Notes under the pieces: generated by a model
What the model saw: the letters and a program-made list of their open reading frames with translations, nothing else
What the model was told of the DNA's origin: nothing
Database searches by the model: none
Shown: positions 47,801-51,126 of the stretch, one piece after another
Numbering within the stretch: position 1 is the stretch's first letter
How the letters are laid out: the number at the start of each line of letters is the position of its first letter
Program-made: the position numbers and the translations under genes
Source: Nostoc parmelioides FACHB-3921
GTDB lineage: Bacteria; Cyanobacteriota; Cyanobacteriia; Cyanobacteriales; Nostocaceae
Direction of reading: 5' to 3'
Length of the DNA stretch: 64,000 nt
Assembly (NCBI RefSeq): GCF_014696625.1
Contig: NZ_JACJQL010000017.1
Coordinates: forward strand, 1 to 64,000

Positions 47801-49830
47801 CCACAGCTTATGCTTGGGATATTAATGGTGATGGGATCTTTACAGATGCCACAGGCAAAAATCCCACCCTCTTATGGACACAGCTACAGGAATTAGCAGC
47901 TAATCCCATCCAAAATAACGGCACTTACAATGTCCGTGTACGAGTCAACTACGGCACAGGCCAGCAAGCCACATCGAACCCCGTCACCCTGCGGGTAACT
48001 AACACAGCTCCCACAGCCACATTCATTAATAGTGGTGCAGTCAATGAAGGTAGCACTACCACCGTCTCCTTCATCGACCAATTTGATCCATCCCTCAGTG
48101 ATACAACAGCTGGTTTCTTCTACAGCTACGACTTCAACAATGATGGTCAGTTTGAGATCATCAACAGTCGTTCTAGTTCTGCGGTAGTTCCTAACCAATT
48201 CTTCAGTGATAACGGTATTCGCACTATCCGGGGTGTAATTCAGGATCAAGATGGCGGTGCAACAGAATTGTTTACCGAAGTGACGGTGTTGGCAGTTTCC
48301 CCGACATTAATCGTCAGTGGTGCAGATACAGCCGTAGAGGGAGTACCATACAGCCTGAATTTAAGTGCCAATGACCCTGGTAATGACACAGTTAGTCAAT
48401 GGATTGTCGATTGGAATGATGGCATAGTCGAAACTTTTGCTGGGGCTACTCAGTCTCTGACCCACAGATTTACAGACAATGGTACACGGGTGATTCTGGT
48501 GACAGCTATTGATGAAGATGGAACTTACACGACAACCAAGACTGTAACGGTGAGCAATACCGCACCACAACTGCAAAACTTGTCAGCGACAACCGCCGTT
48601 GAAGGTGGTATCAGCCGCTTAACCGGCAGGATTGTTGACCCTGGAACTCAAGATAGTTTCACTCTTGTAGTGGATTGGGGTGATGGCTCATCCGAGACGT
48701 TCAACTTGGCGGCTGGGACTACTGATTTTGATTTCACCCATCAGTATGGCGATAATCAAGATTACGTCATAACTGCCACAGTGACTGACAAAGATAGTGC
48801 TAGTAATACTGCTACGACTATAGCCAGAATCAATAATGCCGCACCAGCGATCGCTGGTTTGTTACTGGCAAACACAACCATACCAGAAAGTGGATTAGTC
48901 GTAGTCTCTGGCAGAATCACAGATGCAGGCATTGGAGATACCCACACAGTCAGCATTAACTGGGGTGATGGTACTACTTCTGCTGCTACAGTTGATGCCA
49001 ACACCAGGACATTCACAGCATCCCGTCGCTACGCAGATGATAACCCCACTGGTACAGCTGTTGATAACTACACTATTACGGCTACGGTAACTGATGATGA
49101 TGGTGACAGTGCTACCGCTAGCACGATTGTGACGGTGACTAATGTTGCCCCAATCATCACGGCATTCCAACGCACTGAGACAAAAGTTAATCGCAGCAAC
49201 TCGGTGTCCATCACTGGTGAATTCAATGATATCGGTCTAGATACCCACACTGTAACTATCGATTGGGGTAACGGTACCACTGCCAATGCAATAGTTGATG
49301 CGACCACAGGCACATTCACAGCTACCTATAACTACACAGTCATCAGTGGTGATGGTAGTCGCTCTGCTTTAAATGGTACTAGCGGTAATGACCGAATTTT
49401 TGGTGGCTTGAATGGTAAAACGATTACTGGTGGTGCAGGTAATGATGAGTTTATTTATACAGACCTCCGAGAAGTGGGTCATCGCATTGCCGACTTTGAA
49501 GTCGGTAGTGACAAAATCAATCTGAATCAACTACTTGATAGCTTGGTCATTGGCGGCTATCAGGGTACTGATGCTATTGCTGATGGTTATGTGCGCCTAG
49601 TACAAGGCCCCACCGCTAACAGCACTTCTATCCAAATCGACCGCGATGGTACACAGGGAACTGCTATTTTCCGTTCATTCTTAATTATCGATAATGTGTC
49701 GCTGGCGGCTATGAATAACCCCAGCAATTTCATCTATAACGATGTGGATAACTACATTGTTACCGTGACTGTCACTGATGATGATGGTGGTAGCGATACT
49801 ACCAGCACTACTGTTAGTAAACGCATCTAA
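26854..49830 (+). CDS. Giant multidomain adhesin-like exoprotein (7658 residues)
   Basis: One uninterrupted frame, probably about 0.75 MDa. There is no Sec signal. In order (residues, approximate): 1-350 RTX-like strands; 690-1390 seven tandem ~75-residue modules with GD.V.Y...YYVI...I.LA; 1780-4350 about 35 copies of a 65-70-residue beta repeat centred on VNVITNTTEAYI, similar to leukotoxin/filamentous adhesins, with two more of the earlier modules inserted; 4810-5270 RTX-like GGDDxI turns; 5639-6000 a Gly-rich sector; 6229-6567 a beta-propeller (SPDGQQIYGVN, SRDGNHVYVT); 6764-7636 PKD/immunoglobulin-like domains; and 7498-7626 an RTX/type I secretion-like domain inserted in the last PKD. 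I infer type I export and a surface, sheath or cell-contact role. No exporter genes are adjacent. AAGGA precedes the ATG. A hairpin follows the stop. Confidence 0.85.
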   Translation: MEGFIIELSSLPNFGIDPLSSASSVSIDPLLHNKIKFMGGNGLDELYLKLNQNNQLAYSVDGTNFFNDINPATAQTDVLDLFTGVNIEVNLQDGNDKLYLDTSLVNVLKQQNGTLSFDSGDGQDTLFGQSANTTWYVTGINTGNFDVVSFRNVENLTGGTNNEDTFIFSANGGISGTVAGGDGGFDSVVLDGGSFNSVVYTSNNRDSGTISRDGNIITYIGMEPITDNTNTPDRVFTATGGSDEVRVYRSAPGKITIESENSTFESVTFNDPSSSLTINTELNAVGTDEYVHIEALDNFNADLIINGGLGPETVVFKGNLNLNGKKLEVTADTIEVSEDVIISTRQIASGGDPETAASIGNSGKITFNATGEPSFIFGGGTRGIEVKSGAKLLAHSTGTFTSGDVSLTADITNLVFNYLVANDIGVVVQNAGVTVDEATIKGNNITLGAKAGDVNLISQLNKELNGNGVFASGVIQSIIGPLDDFLSLPLSLMVKVADANVTVKGASKIIAAGNVDITTEANADASGEAIYYASTNVGIAFSFNFGQTTAKTKIEGSTLIDTSTMNGGSVNITAKTNNTAAGIARVTQNFGVGPTNPYTLQFAGAVDVTRSFTHAITTKDTEIIAGKSVAIIAEAKYKDKSNVETASYYDGKAGITVSVGVSQSDVKATVDGKITAETASDPASQVPVKLTFNPFTRLNFADDTISFVDANGQAITHNLQTGDRVVYSSSVGTPIPGLEDNTAYSVIRVDDHKIRIASSKTDAQNNLYIRFGDYPTLDTGKLKRQITDIDTANDSINFGVAHGLTNGEIVRFNPVSDKPILGLNNAIAQTYYVIKVSDTEIKLARNFQDATATAPVDIDLELDPLVDWTSLTTDLPTLSNINLNLPITKVDETENYIEFDFDVKAYNNQQFTFTAVPGKRIGGLVDGVTYIGVVNDSNPNRLYLKTQGGQDVDLNLDFQFIRTNSQSITPNGVEVAGNNIIFDSAHGLTNGEALTYQGALGLTLIGLVENQTYHALVNPYDNLAIRLTQSSADANAAKIAGQTAYNDSYENIKQQALQGTIAPEYQTVYDDTYEQAINNGQDADAAKLAASIAVADATAALLGADWFWAGSGTASSGVEPPTGGTAVTLDAANDTLTFTFAHGFELGDAVVYNGVGSGSIDNLQVGRIYYILPDANNANKLQLAATREDAIFGRAVDIGGVTNTDIFLARTTFVTGSVTVEEASDKLVFDTPQIFQRGDRVVYRGAVGGTINGLTEGQVYYVIPDTQNAAKIQLANSYANAQTGAAIDLDGITTPTAIFFTKEPLAVTINSQNHTITKASSWPYSQNERVIYRGTGGESTIPELTIGATYYVITGTNPNQIQLAATENGTAIAITSASNETTLWLEKPREDQRPYRDTRQSLVIDFELNDQILIGTTHSFDPGAKGITISATLDAENNGKTKSGIGSEPKIKDFLTKGELLFAGGGILSNLTNLRPSVFFGKDITTKNSDPNKNPASDNIKNNLPKDATTPQFEVAGSAVFHFTFNEVLAEVGPNAILNSYGDVAVNAKLTHKTQQNVEATISRADDATAGTSISVGLVIGAYQNKAQALVRGKNNISSQDTTGPGAVINAKKALSVTSNISYPWVFPIRDPNTAATDAKNFFGSDPVGRFASFLDGKLGLTGLLFNSWVRTTNKSSSTNAAKTEFAVGLSLSGLGYTNITEAIIESGAKINQDTTFRGSDQAVAVTADTKYELVHHTGNFDIDLSPEGILKSRRKSSLSYLYNPSGTQSGGTGIGGAVHVLVVDNTTKAKIENDVQIYFAKAFDQTAKTGGLKVTANTAILNIALGQSGSAAKTFGFAGMINVDTIFSETVAQIEGGSIITSAAVAGTDIYVDATDTTVMVNLAGSTMKAERAGFGFTGTVNVLNRETYAVIGALPTETQRISTIDIGGELQVKAFNTGALISASFAAAIVAPGVASPPGTSSSNSKANSAVQQANQAAPSGDAANQGAYGLGISADAALNEVVKDFAYAVINEEAKTNGGKNIRAKKITVTANNDTGLGAFAGAVAAAKSVAGNDVAIAGSFTQNTLIGETKAYINDAVIETENVTVEATRTGAIASLTAGASVAPGLLANSVAGSVSVNVITNTTTAYLGALTAMLIGDAKINARDETLIVSVAGAVGFGGKTGVGAAIAVNVIDNTTKAYVEDSTITQQGGKFEVTSSIDNPGPGNAKIVAITGSVGVSSQGSGLAGMIGVNVIADEAEAYIQDTTFTNPTGTSLVVTAEDNSWIFGIGGAVGAAGQGVGLGAAVGYNGIHSTVRAYLDNADIGTATQAYDGSVLVKADNRAVIGSGTVGAAGSKDATIAGNVSVNVITNTTEAYIKNGSNVYAKGAIAVKAKDDSTVGSVSGSLAVGGQGIAIGAALSSQVITNTVKANIDSSTVHSTASTLEVTADSSSLLIAVALAGSGGQGFAGAGSVTINLIKNNIEASITGDTDLNDDDTKDKSNVNAQQSIRVAAADSSRMIVISGAVGLSGNSSAIGGSVSTNNLLNTTTAKIDNSVVTSVLGQIEVKSGFEIPSDAPPTSINLGTTTVSVPEIPSEVTSQVVSVSIGVGVANWTAIAGSVPINIIKNTFEAKIKDSQVTAAQDIIVHAVDNATVGSGAGGLSLGQTSAGAALGSSDIINEITATIENSTVTTTGGNVDVLALSKADITTVSLGGAAAGGFSLGGSVSVNVVKNTIDAHISGSTVEASKTVSVVAKDETQINSGSGGIALSAGTTVGAAIANNDIINTTKAYIDNSSVTSSTGDVRVQALSTSDIYAAALGGSPSLGVSISGSIVVNVIKNTTEAYITGDAGDRIVADGNVIVEAYDDVKIGTGTGAFGGGGTSSVGVSNSTIVTDNQTTAKIGDNITVIGRGNRATFAIFTGKKDSNLALAGQAQTETVRGVSVTATSAEDILSLAVAGQGSKGVGVAGSAPVTVLKEVTTASIGHGAKINIETGVTANPGQSVNVKAVDYTRLIDTAGGIGGGGTTGIGAGIGVGNITKDTQAYIGNAQVQAAGDVKVQAISEETIISVSIAGGGGATAGIAGAAGIHVINNTTRAFIGDDPKDQVTPSGKATINADGSVLVAAEDHTDITTIAGSITGGGTAAIGAAVSVPVISKTTESFIGSQAEVTAKGFGSGITVNTGNFDTNSNLGILNADDPLLPAIASVTFNPATAVNNNNNTIALNTDLQTGQAVIYDNGGGNSIGSLVKGDTYYVIKDATNRIKLASSQANAAAGIAIDIDPTTATGTAHTLTAIPSRTATAQKQEGYRGVAVTAINSDKLLGVTVSGGGSGSVAVNIGGSVNVLTNNTSAYIGDGAKVTASNVFNVPNQEPSILVAAGNDFHHLGIVVAVAGAGAVAVVPGADVLVVNNNTLAYVGDQAELTADRDIYVKAIASEDILNVVAGAAGAGTVAVGGAVSVISLNNTTYAYIGDNNAQDQQGAKATAGGNILVAADDTTTMTTGTGGLGVGIGVAGIGGSVGVSVIKKDTQAFVGHFSQIDAQGNNAALSNGVYNGGISNGGFTTQTGFKGLDVQASSQEKIISIIVAAGAGKFLGLAGAVTVEDIASNTVAYIGTSATVNTAQSVNVSAVNKATFEAKALGFAGGKVGISGSVDVGNVNNNTNAFIGTGAVVTASQSVDVNALSYKNINSLTISGSVGLGALTGAISVWSFGTALDSQGGLSSDALQKLTETLTEAANVSSAFGSTIQRNFDVSQAVDYTTDTITFQSAPGFATGDAVVYRKDANSAGSIGNLVDGGVYYVILKANNQIQLAATEADAQQGIAINLTSATNVTGTHQLTLNLKATSVALSGSGSPTGARLGTVAWIDGVVTAGDDVNVRAHEELILNNTAGSGAAGLVGLGGSVVVANIKSVTDAALGGNARVTTGTQTGDNVLVSAKFTESLKGFAVGGRVGAVSLGAQVVILTDNSEQKAYVDAGAEILQADEVKITATSDRKISAENFGLDIGGLAAGAAIARVNIGGETSAYIGDGTSGFNVQMGQADGPKIGSLIVTADSQIRPLDNQWMAKTQAVAAGIGSGTGNDAKATLNAKVNALIGNAASIYATGDVKVNAVSTTKATVNTDGFTVAGIAVGVSLSEVSITPVIRASVGEDVVINAGGNFQLIADSTNTADADSKNTGGGGVPIYRSNSTISINDKTTASVGNRSAIAAGNNLEVTAKMSTTANSSEAKAEAGGLGADTRTEITTTLIDETKTNIGNAVNLSAKVVTLEAVVTNIDLTPTATAISYVIGATSNATATLTTTSTAQVDIAAQAKIKGTDQVKISARHDELKTNSKTSATTEGLGADTNSTATTSQTTTTNVNTGTGSEIATRSLLVEANTPLTISSAATPEQNGAVIDTGDSTGKRTLSLNRTIDFNSKIIMLGAPSPTLEIDANGNVVRQVNVSVQQTPTEIVVDDITNTNTLAGTITFSMQESVYDSTAPVTLTDVAVIKGSATVEFITGFERVDIINRSAKNLKINDIDVLNTSGQLSSNITVNVRNKTGFNYTTTTNPGNTAITITNTGNADIRLNGFIDNPFGTTQILNNGGNIFASDSVAKIETTALTLQADNGSIGTASSRIQTQSSTLSAIARNDIFINEFADDLTINQVTSSNGNVDLQAQGSILDGNDTATADITAQQITLNALNGSIGSDANVLEVNAAATTSGLTALAQQNIVISDIDGGLSINDVTSITGNIWLTLPDLASQGQDLVLGNGGKILASRGSVNLQAGDNVTFAASSTVTAESSVSITGDWGSADLEGTVIELNGEIAASSVQITGEVDGDVITLRNVNTGVTTTIETGGGDDRIYIGSQATPQTNTDGLLDNIRGQVIIRGGTGTDRIELDDSADTKINTGTVTNSSVTGLGLNQGIQYADIEAMQISLGKNANTVNIQSTQDNTATLINTGAGTNTINVGDANNQVNAISGLLEIRGAAGTDTLNINDAGDTQANAGIINSKRITGLGMGATDQTANNLERGIIYGGLERVQINLGSRDDQFTVNAIDTETTINAGAGNDGITVGNELPQIAARLLVQGGLGDDTLSVNSNIASDLTLSIDVITGIGVPGRIEFAEIANLTITQSDSDDRFTIIDTTTPVTLNTGGGSDQVTVINTNAAVTLNLGDGDDQLTVINANAPLTINGAGSGVDRLIIDRSTQTAAAIGGLLRDDTQANTGVIENVTNGDITFSAIEQLEMKLGTGNDDLTINTTLANTVVTLKGGSGDDAITVRSIGSPETNISGELGVDTVTVIIDGVPTNNQFTTLNLDVETLVVDNSGNTSQSVDWTLRNGEILEAKLTSSTSPIAVINTEGAALTRIIGGTQADTLNVVSESANNIDGLIDGDRVELKSGLNVLQPADFETFRNYDSVIDFDKLQGNTTSYTEEGFRLASSRPVGLLTIPVPILRDDTISPAAKAQASNDRFTLTSATGGSFALYSLSLAAPTTQSVTFTGTTMNGATVTQVVSVEGNAGFQTFNFPTSFGVLKSLSWQPGTTLVDNIVAREQFANITPTTTPTSIPTLNLSGDILFDTDNLLIYVDSDENGTYERVIRNNDSIDGMRLLTSVVSSNIAQFRFGGNINFADNTSVIGNSIVSGFGSRGLSLLAGNDVNVGAGVTFNFSANGTTGGVGGGNGAGAAGQGGDGLFTRGLPGDNTGGGGGGGRAGNKDGTNGANGTTPSGSGSGGGGGGGGNTNRGRGSTGNLGVRGADGRIGSASFGNFGNFGGTGINGGVAGTRGGQGQIGSPGGGGTGGAGGDYDNFQPAGQWPGRGGEGGGTGDRGFNGDNGTNGIDGLFLLVQNGGNGGNAGNGSNTGSGLSISGGGGGGSGGGGASGYGGTGGGGGGGGGGGGGGGGNAGGNTVFGSGGAGGGGGGLGGDGGYGGDGGDGGNGGLGGGGGGAFEILALGRITSSSNSFEARGADGTDGQKGQSGQPGEAGQSGGTGGNGGTGGGTAGGGGGGNGGTGGNGGRGGVGGRGGDGGEGGGGAGGTVKFYATTLDIRNAQVDTDGGRGLESAVNGRLIIGSNTYSGSLPRARETTTSFFTGQRADNPFISNSFTTEQQFTPFIAGLTGGANIYGLLAGIDGRNIGINTSANPDALVAVYRLDLGPSGFNEEYGTYTDNGQKTADFDMLLFVNLTDSVLTNPTLGILPTNSTSSSTSSLLTGQAQALTALNPRAVWATLIPGDAVKVNAAISGSTTSILGTTLIDGQFAFIKAARPDLTVTPNITGLQSIALSPDGQQIYGVNPTQNALVSVNASDLTQRQLFKDGLEGVNGLGGATDLTISRDGNHVYVTSPGDKILSVFQRNATNGNLSLVQEIPISERSLESVAISSDGNRVYAAGTNGVQAFNRNTTTGVLTAAQTSLNLGGVSNFSNIAVSNNGSVLYAVSRNSDSLLIVNASNLSVIQNISGAANGLDGAKGLAISSDDRFVYVTGQDGNTLSVFQRNTTTQTLTLVQTLQNGVNGIRGLLGASDVTVTPDGRYVMVSGTDSNAVAVFEQNTSNGKLQFVQLLRNNVGGAAGLQTPTTIATNASGTKTFVSSLGITGSSGGLAVFDTNTLLPEPTTILTTFDNIEALGVSTAGGEDIITLRQAPSPEVVTTTINTGDGDDSVILQALSSATVVNLGTGNDTAQLRADTPSSNLIVRGEGGDDTINIERVGTSSRTEVFGGDGRDTVRVSGANLPTSATTIAHGDNPNGVPQTQGDTLIFDPQNPNPNAPNYTPATPTPGAGDVNVNGRGTLQYNTFEGNVIVIAAPIITFSGQPYQINEGQSVTLQANITPLGQGNALSGPVIWDINGDGSFGDVSGATVTLSWAQLVDLGLGDNGTYQIGVRATNTDSFSSSAFTNLTINNTPPTIQVNGVNEVAVGSPYTINFSATDPGNDRVFEWRIDWGDGTPVEVFGSGTTSATHIYTNPGTAQIVVGAVDEDSAPNATFATPKTITVTVSANQVSAGSPYTIAEGEALTLNAIAIGTPTAYAWDINGDGIFTDATGKNPTLLWTQLQELAANPIQNNGTYNVRVRVNYGTGQQATSNPVTLRVTNTAPTATFINSGAVNEGSTTTVSFIDQFDPSLSDTTAGFFYSYDFNNDGQFEIINSRSSSAVVPNQFFSDNGIRTIRGVIQDQDGGATELFTEVTVLAVSPTLIVSGADTAVEGVPYSLNLSANDPGNDTVSQWIVDWNDGIVETFAGATQSLTHRFTDNGTRVILVTAIDEDGTYTTTKTVTVSNTAPQLQNLSATTAVEGGISRLTGRIVDPGTQDSFTLVVDWGDGSSETFNLAAGTTDFDFTHQYGDNQDYVITATVTDKDSASNTATTIARINNAAPAIAGLLLANTTIPESGLVVVSGRITDAGIGDTHTVSINWGDGTTSAATVDANTRTFTASRRYADDNPTGTAVDNYTITATVTDDDGDSATASTIVTVTNVAPIITAFQRTETKVNRSNSVSITGEFNDIGLDTHTVTIDWGNGTTANAIVDATTGTFTATYNYTVISGDGSRSALNGTSGNDRIFGGLNGKTITGGAGNDEFIYTDLREVGHRIADFEVGSDKINLNQLLDSLVIGGYQGTDAIADGYVRLVQGPTANSTSIQIDRDGTQGTAIFRSFLIIDNVSLAAMNNPSNFIYNDVDNYIVTVTVTDDDGGSDTTSTTVSKRI
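28921..31010 (+). repeat. Tandem array of seven ~75-residue modules within the giant gene
   Basis: Each unit reads roughly: DTLTF, HGF..GD.VVY, a Gly-rich turn, I..L..G..YYVI, I.LA....A..G..I.L. Best copies begin near 28921, 29215, 29760, 30220, 30490 and 30770; the unit near 29500 is degenerate. Two single copies recur at about 36415-36690 and 38045-38325. I do not know a named family for it. Confidence 0.7.
32180..39900 (+). repeat. About 35 adhesin-type repeats of 65-70 residues
   Basis: The recurring core is VNVI.NTT.AYIG, followed by V.A...V.V.A.......V.G..G.G..G.GGS. About 35 cores were counted by eye between VHVLVVDNTTKAKIEN and the Thr-rich section near 39880. The regular spacing implies a very long beta-solenoid or beta-roll rod. 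Confidence 0.75.
43768..44857 (+). repeat. Glycine-rich low-complexity sector of the giant gene
   Basis: About 360 codons dominated by Gly, Asn, Thr and Ala in GGX/GXX patterns (GGNGGTGG, GGGGGGG). The DNA is a GGCGGT/GGTGGC microsatellite, densest at 44400-44460. Such sequences can pack as polyglycine-II helices or act as flexible linkers, and the DNA is prone to length change. Confidence 0.85.
45540..46555 (+). other. Beta-propeller (YVTN/lactonase-like) region of the giant protein
   Basis: About seven blades, each with an (S/T)xDGxxVYVxG-like strand pair followed by L.VF.RN....L..VQ. This is a binding or scaffold fold in other proteins. No catalytic residues can be assigned. Confidence 0.75.
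47140..49820 (+). other. PKD/Ig-like domain string with inserted RTX secretion domain
   Basis: Repeating WDINGDG, VDWGDG, THxYxDNG and NYTxTATVTDDDG motifs mark PKD-type domains. In the last one the strand TATYNYT and the closing DNYIVTVTVTDDDG are separated by about 130 residues (49346-49735) containing SGNDRIFGG, GGAGNDEFIY and IADFEVGSDKINL, which is a type I secretion C-terminal target-like domain. Confidence 0.75.
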
Positions 49831-49856
49831 TAGGTGTGGTTACTTTACCATCTGTT

Positions 49857-49895
49857 TTCAGGGTGAGTGGGCTAATAATTTAGCCCTCCCCTGAA
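49857..49895 (+). terminator. Hairpin after the giant gene
   Basis: An inner 7-bp stem (GGGCTAA / TTAGCCC, loop TAAT) stacks on an outer 7-bp stem (TTCAGGG / CCCTGAA) across a small internal loop, 27 bp after the stop codon. Only a weak A/T tail follows. It is a likely 3' end for the 23-kb transcript. Confidence 0.6.
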
Positions 49896-49969
49896 TGACT
49901 CATAAAAACAAGGCTCTGCGTGTTTCTGTTTTTTGAATTTAAAACTTTTTTCATCCACTAACTACACCT

Positions 49970-50602
49970 ATGTTTATTACTTTCAAGCGTTCACTATTGA
50001 CCGCAAGCACTGTTAGTTTATTGAGTGTTGGTAATTGGTTGCTTGCTAGCCCTAGTTATGCTATCAGCCTGGATTTCACTAATTGGGACAAAATTGGTGA
50101 TGTTGACCCGATAACACAAAATCAAGCTCAAGCTAATTCAGGTACTGCCTTGACTGCTTTCACCGGTGGCGGTATGGAATCTCTAGAAGAGTTCCTAGAA
50201 ATTGCTCCTGGTAGTCTTGATAGTTTGGCTCCCGATTCTTTCTTTGGTGCTACTCAAGGTTCTGCCATCAAGAAAACTTTATTAGTACAAGCTGGTGATA
50301 AGCTTAATTTTAACTGGCAGCTTAATAACACCTCAGATCCTTTAGATAAAGCTTTTGTAACGATTAATGGAGTCATTAATCCTTTGATTTTGAGTGGAAA
50401 CTACGAGTATACCTTTTTGAGTGCTGGTAATTTCTTGGTTGGTATTGGTATCGTCGATATAGACAATGGTGCGGGTGAATCGCAATTGATAGTAAGTAAT
50501 CCTATACTTGAACCAGTTCCTGAACCCTTAACTCTTTTGGGTGTATTTACGGGATTGGGTTGCGGCTTAATTATGCAACGGCGTTTTGGTAAAAAACGTT
50601 AA
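49970..50602 (+). CDS. PEP-CTERM sorting-domain exported protein
   Basis: 210 residues: a Sec signal peptide (about 1-32, cleavage near PSYA), a ~150-residue beta-rich domain beginning ISLDFTNWDKIGD, and a C-terminal PEP-CTERM tripartite signal of PEP (VPEPLTLLG, about 183), a hydrophobic helix and a basic end (MQRRFGKKR). PEP-CTERM proteins are processed by exosortase and released or anchored at the surface, often in exopolysaccharide producers. The core domain, with acidic patches such as GSLDSLAPD, resembles other cyanobacterial PEP-CTERM proteins of unknown function. It lies 139 bp behind the giant gene but beyond a terminator-like hairpin, so it probably has its own promoter. No exosortase gene is in the window. 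Confidence 0.85.
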   Translation: MFITFKRSLLTASTVSLLSVGNWLLASPSYAISLDFTNWDKIGDVDPITQNQAQANSGTALTAFTGGGMESLEEFLEIAPGSLDSLAPDSFFGATQGSAIKKTLLVQAGDKLNFNWQLNNTSDPLDKAFVTINGVINPLILSGNYEYTFLSAGNFLVGIGIVDIDNGAGESQLIVSNPILEPVPEPLTLLGVFTGLGCGLIMQRRFGKKR

Positions 50603-50758
50603 GAACCTGAAATTAAAGCTGTAGTAGGCGATCGTATCTAACTTTTCACGGGATGTGGAAAAGGGGAGTTAGTTCGCGGAAGATCTTACGCGAATCAAAA
50701 AATGAGAATTAACTTGTGATTTTATATATTGTCGTCGTAGGTGTGTGAATGAGCGCAA

Positions 50759-50953
50759 ATGAAAATTTTAGAGAATAACCTGTATAGAGAGTGTAACTTT
50801 GGAGACAAAGTTTTAACTCAATGAGCAGCATTTATTAGTGAAATTGTATCAGTAAAATACGGTCAGCCTGTATCAAAAATATTTAAAACAGTTAGTGACC
50901 TCAGACGAGGTTACGAATTTTTCTCAAATCCTAAAACCAATTTTGAAAGTTGA
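50759..50953 (+). pseudogene. IS4/Tn5-type transposase N-terminal fragment
   Basis: From ATG 50759 the frame reads NLYRECNFGDKVLTQ, a TGA stop at 50822-50824, then AAFISEIVSVKYGQPVSKIF and RRGYEFFSNPKTNFES before a second TGA at 50951. This matches the general pattern of the DNA-binding N-terminus of Tn5/IS4-like transposases (GDkRLtkR, SIPkA, KAaYRFFsNPkV). The catalytic domain is absent. It is a short relic with one in-frame stop. Confidence 0.55.
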
Positions 50954-51006
50954 CCAAACTTAGAGACTGGTTATTTATAAAGAAAAAATAAAATTATTGT
51001 AGGGGA

Positions 51007-51047
51007 GCCAGTGCGTTGTGGAGGTTCCCTCTGTTGTAGCAACTGGC
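51007..51047. repeat. Dispersed Nostoc-type hairpin element
   Basis: GCCAGT and ACTGGC ends flank GTTG-rich arms and a TTCC-containing centre. From memory, this GAGCCAGTGCGTTG word is common in Nostoc intergenic DNA. Confidence 0.5.
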
Positions 51048-51126
51048 GTTGGGGCTTGAACCCAACAAGCATTTTTCTTTCCTTCTGCTCCCTACCTTTT
51101 TTCGTCAACAAGTTAGAGGGTCTTCA

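Larger units (their letters stand above)
50603..51126. other. Intergenic region with transposase remnant and dispersed hairpin
   Basis: 524 bp between the PEP-CTERM gene and the end of the glycosyltransferase gene. It holds a transposase N-terminal fragment (50759-50953) and a Nostoc-type hairpin repeat with GCCAGT / ACTGGC ends (about 51007-51047). I see nothing else coding. Confidence 0.55.

Noticed and set aside
27507..49319. Many minus-strand and alternate-frame open frames inside the giant gene, some over 300 codons
   Set aside because: They follow the repeat pattern of the real frame and have Val/Ala/Leu/Pro-rich compositions typical of antisense reading of such repeats. No start signals.
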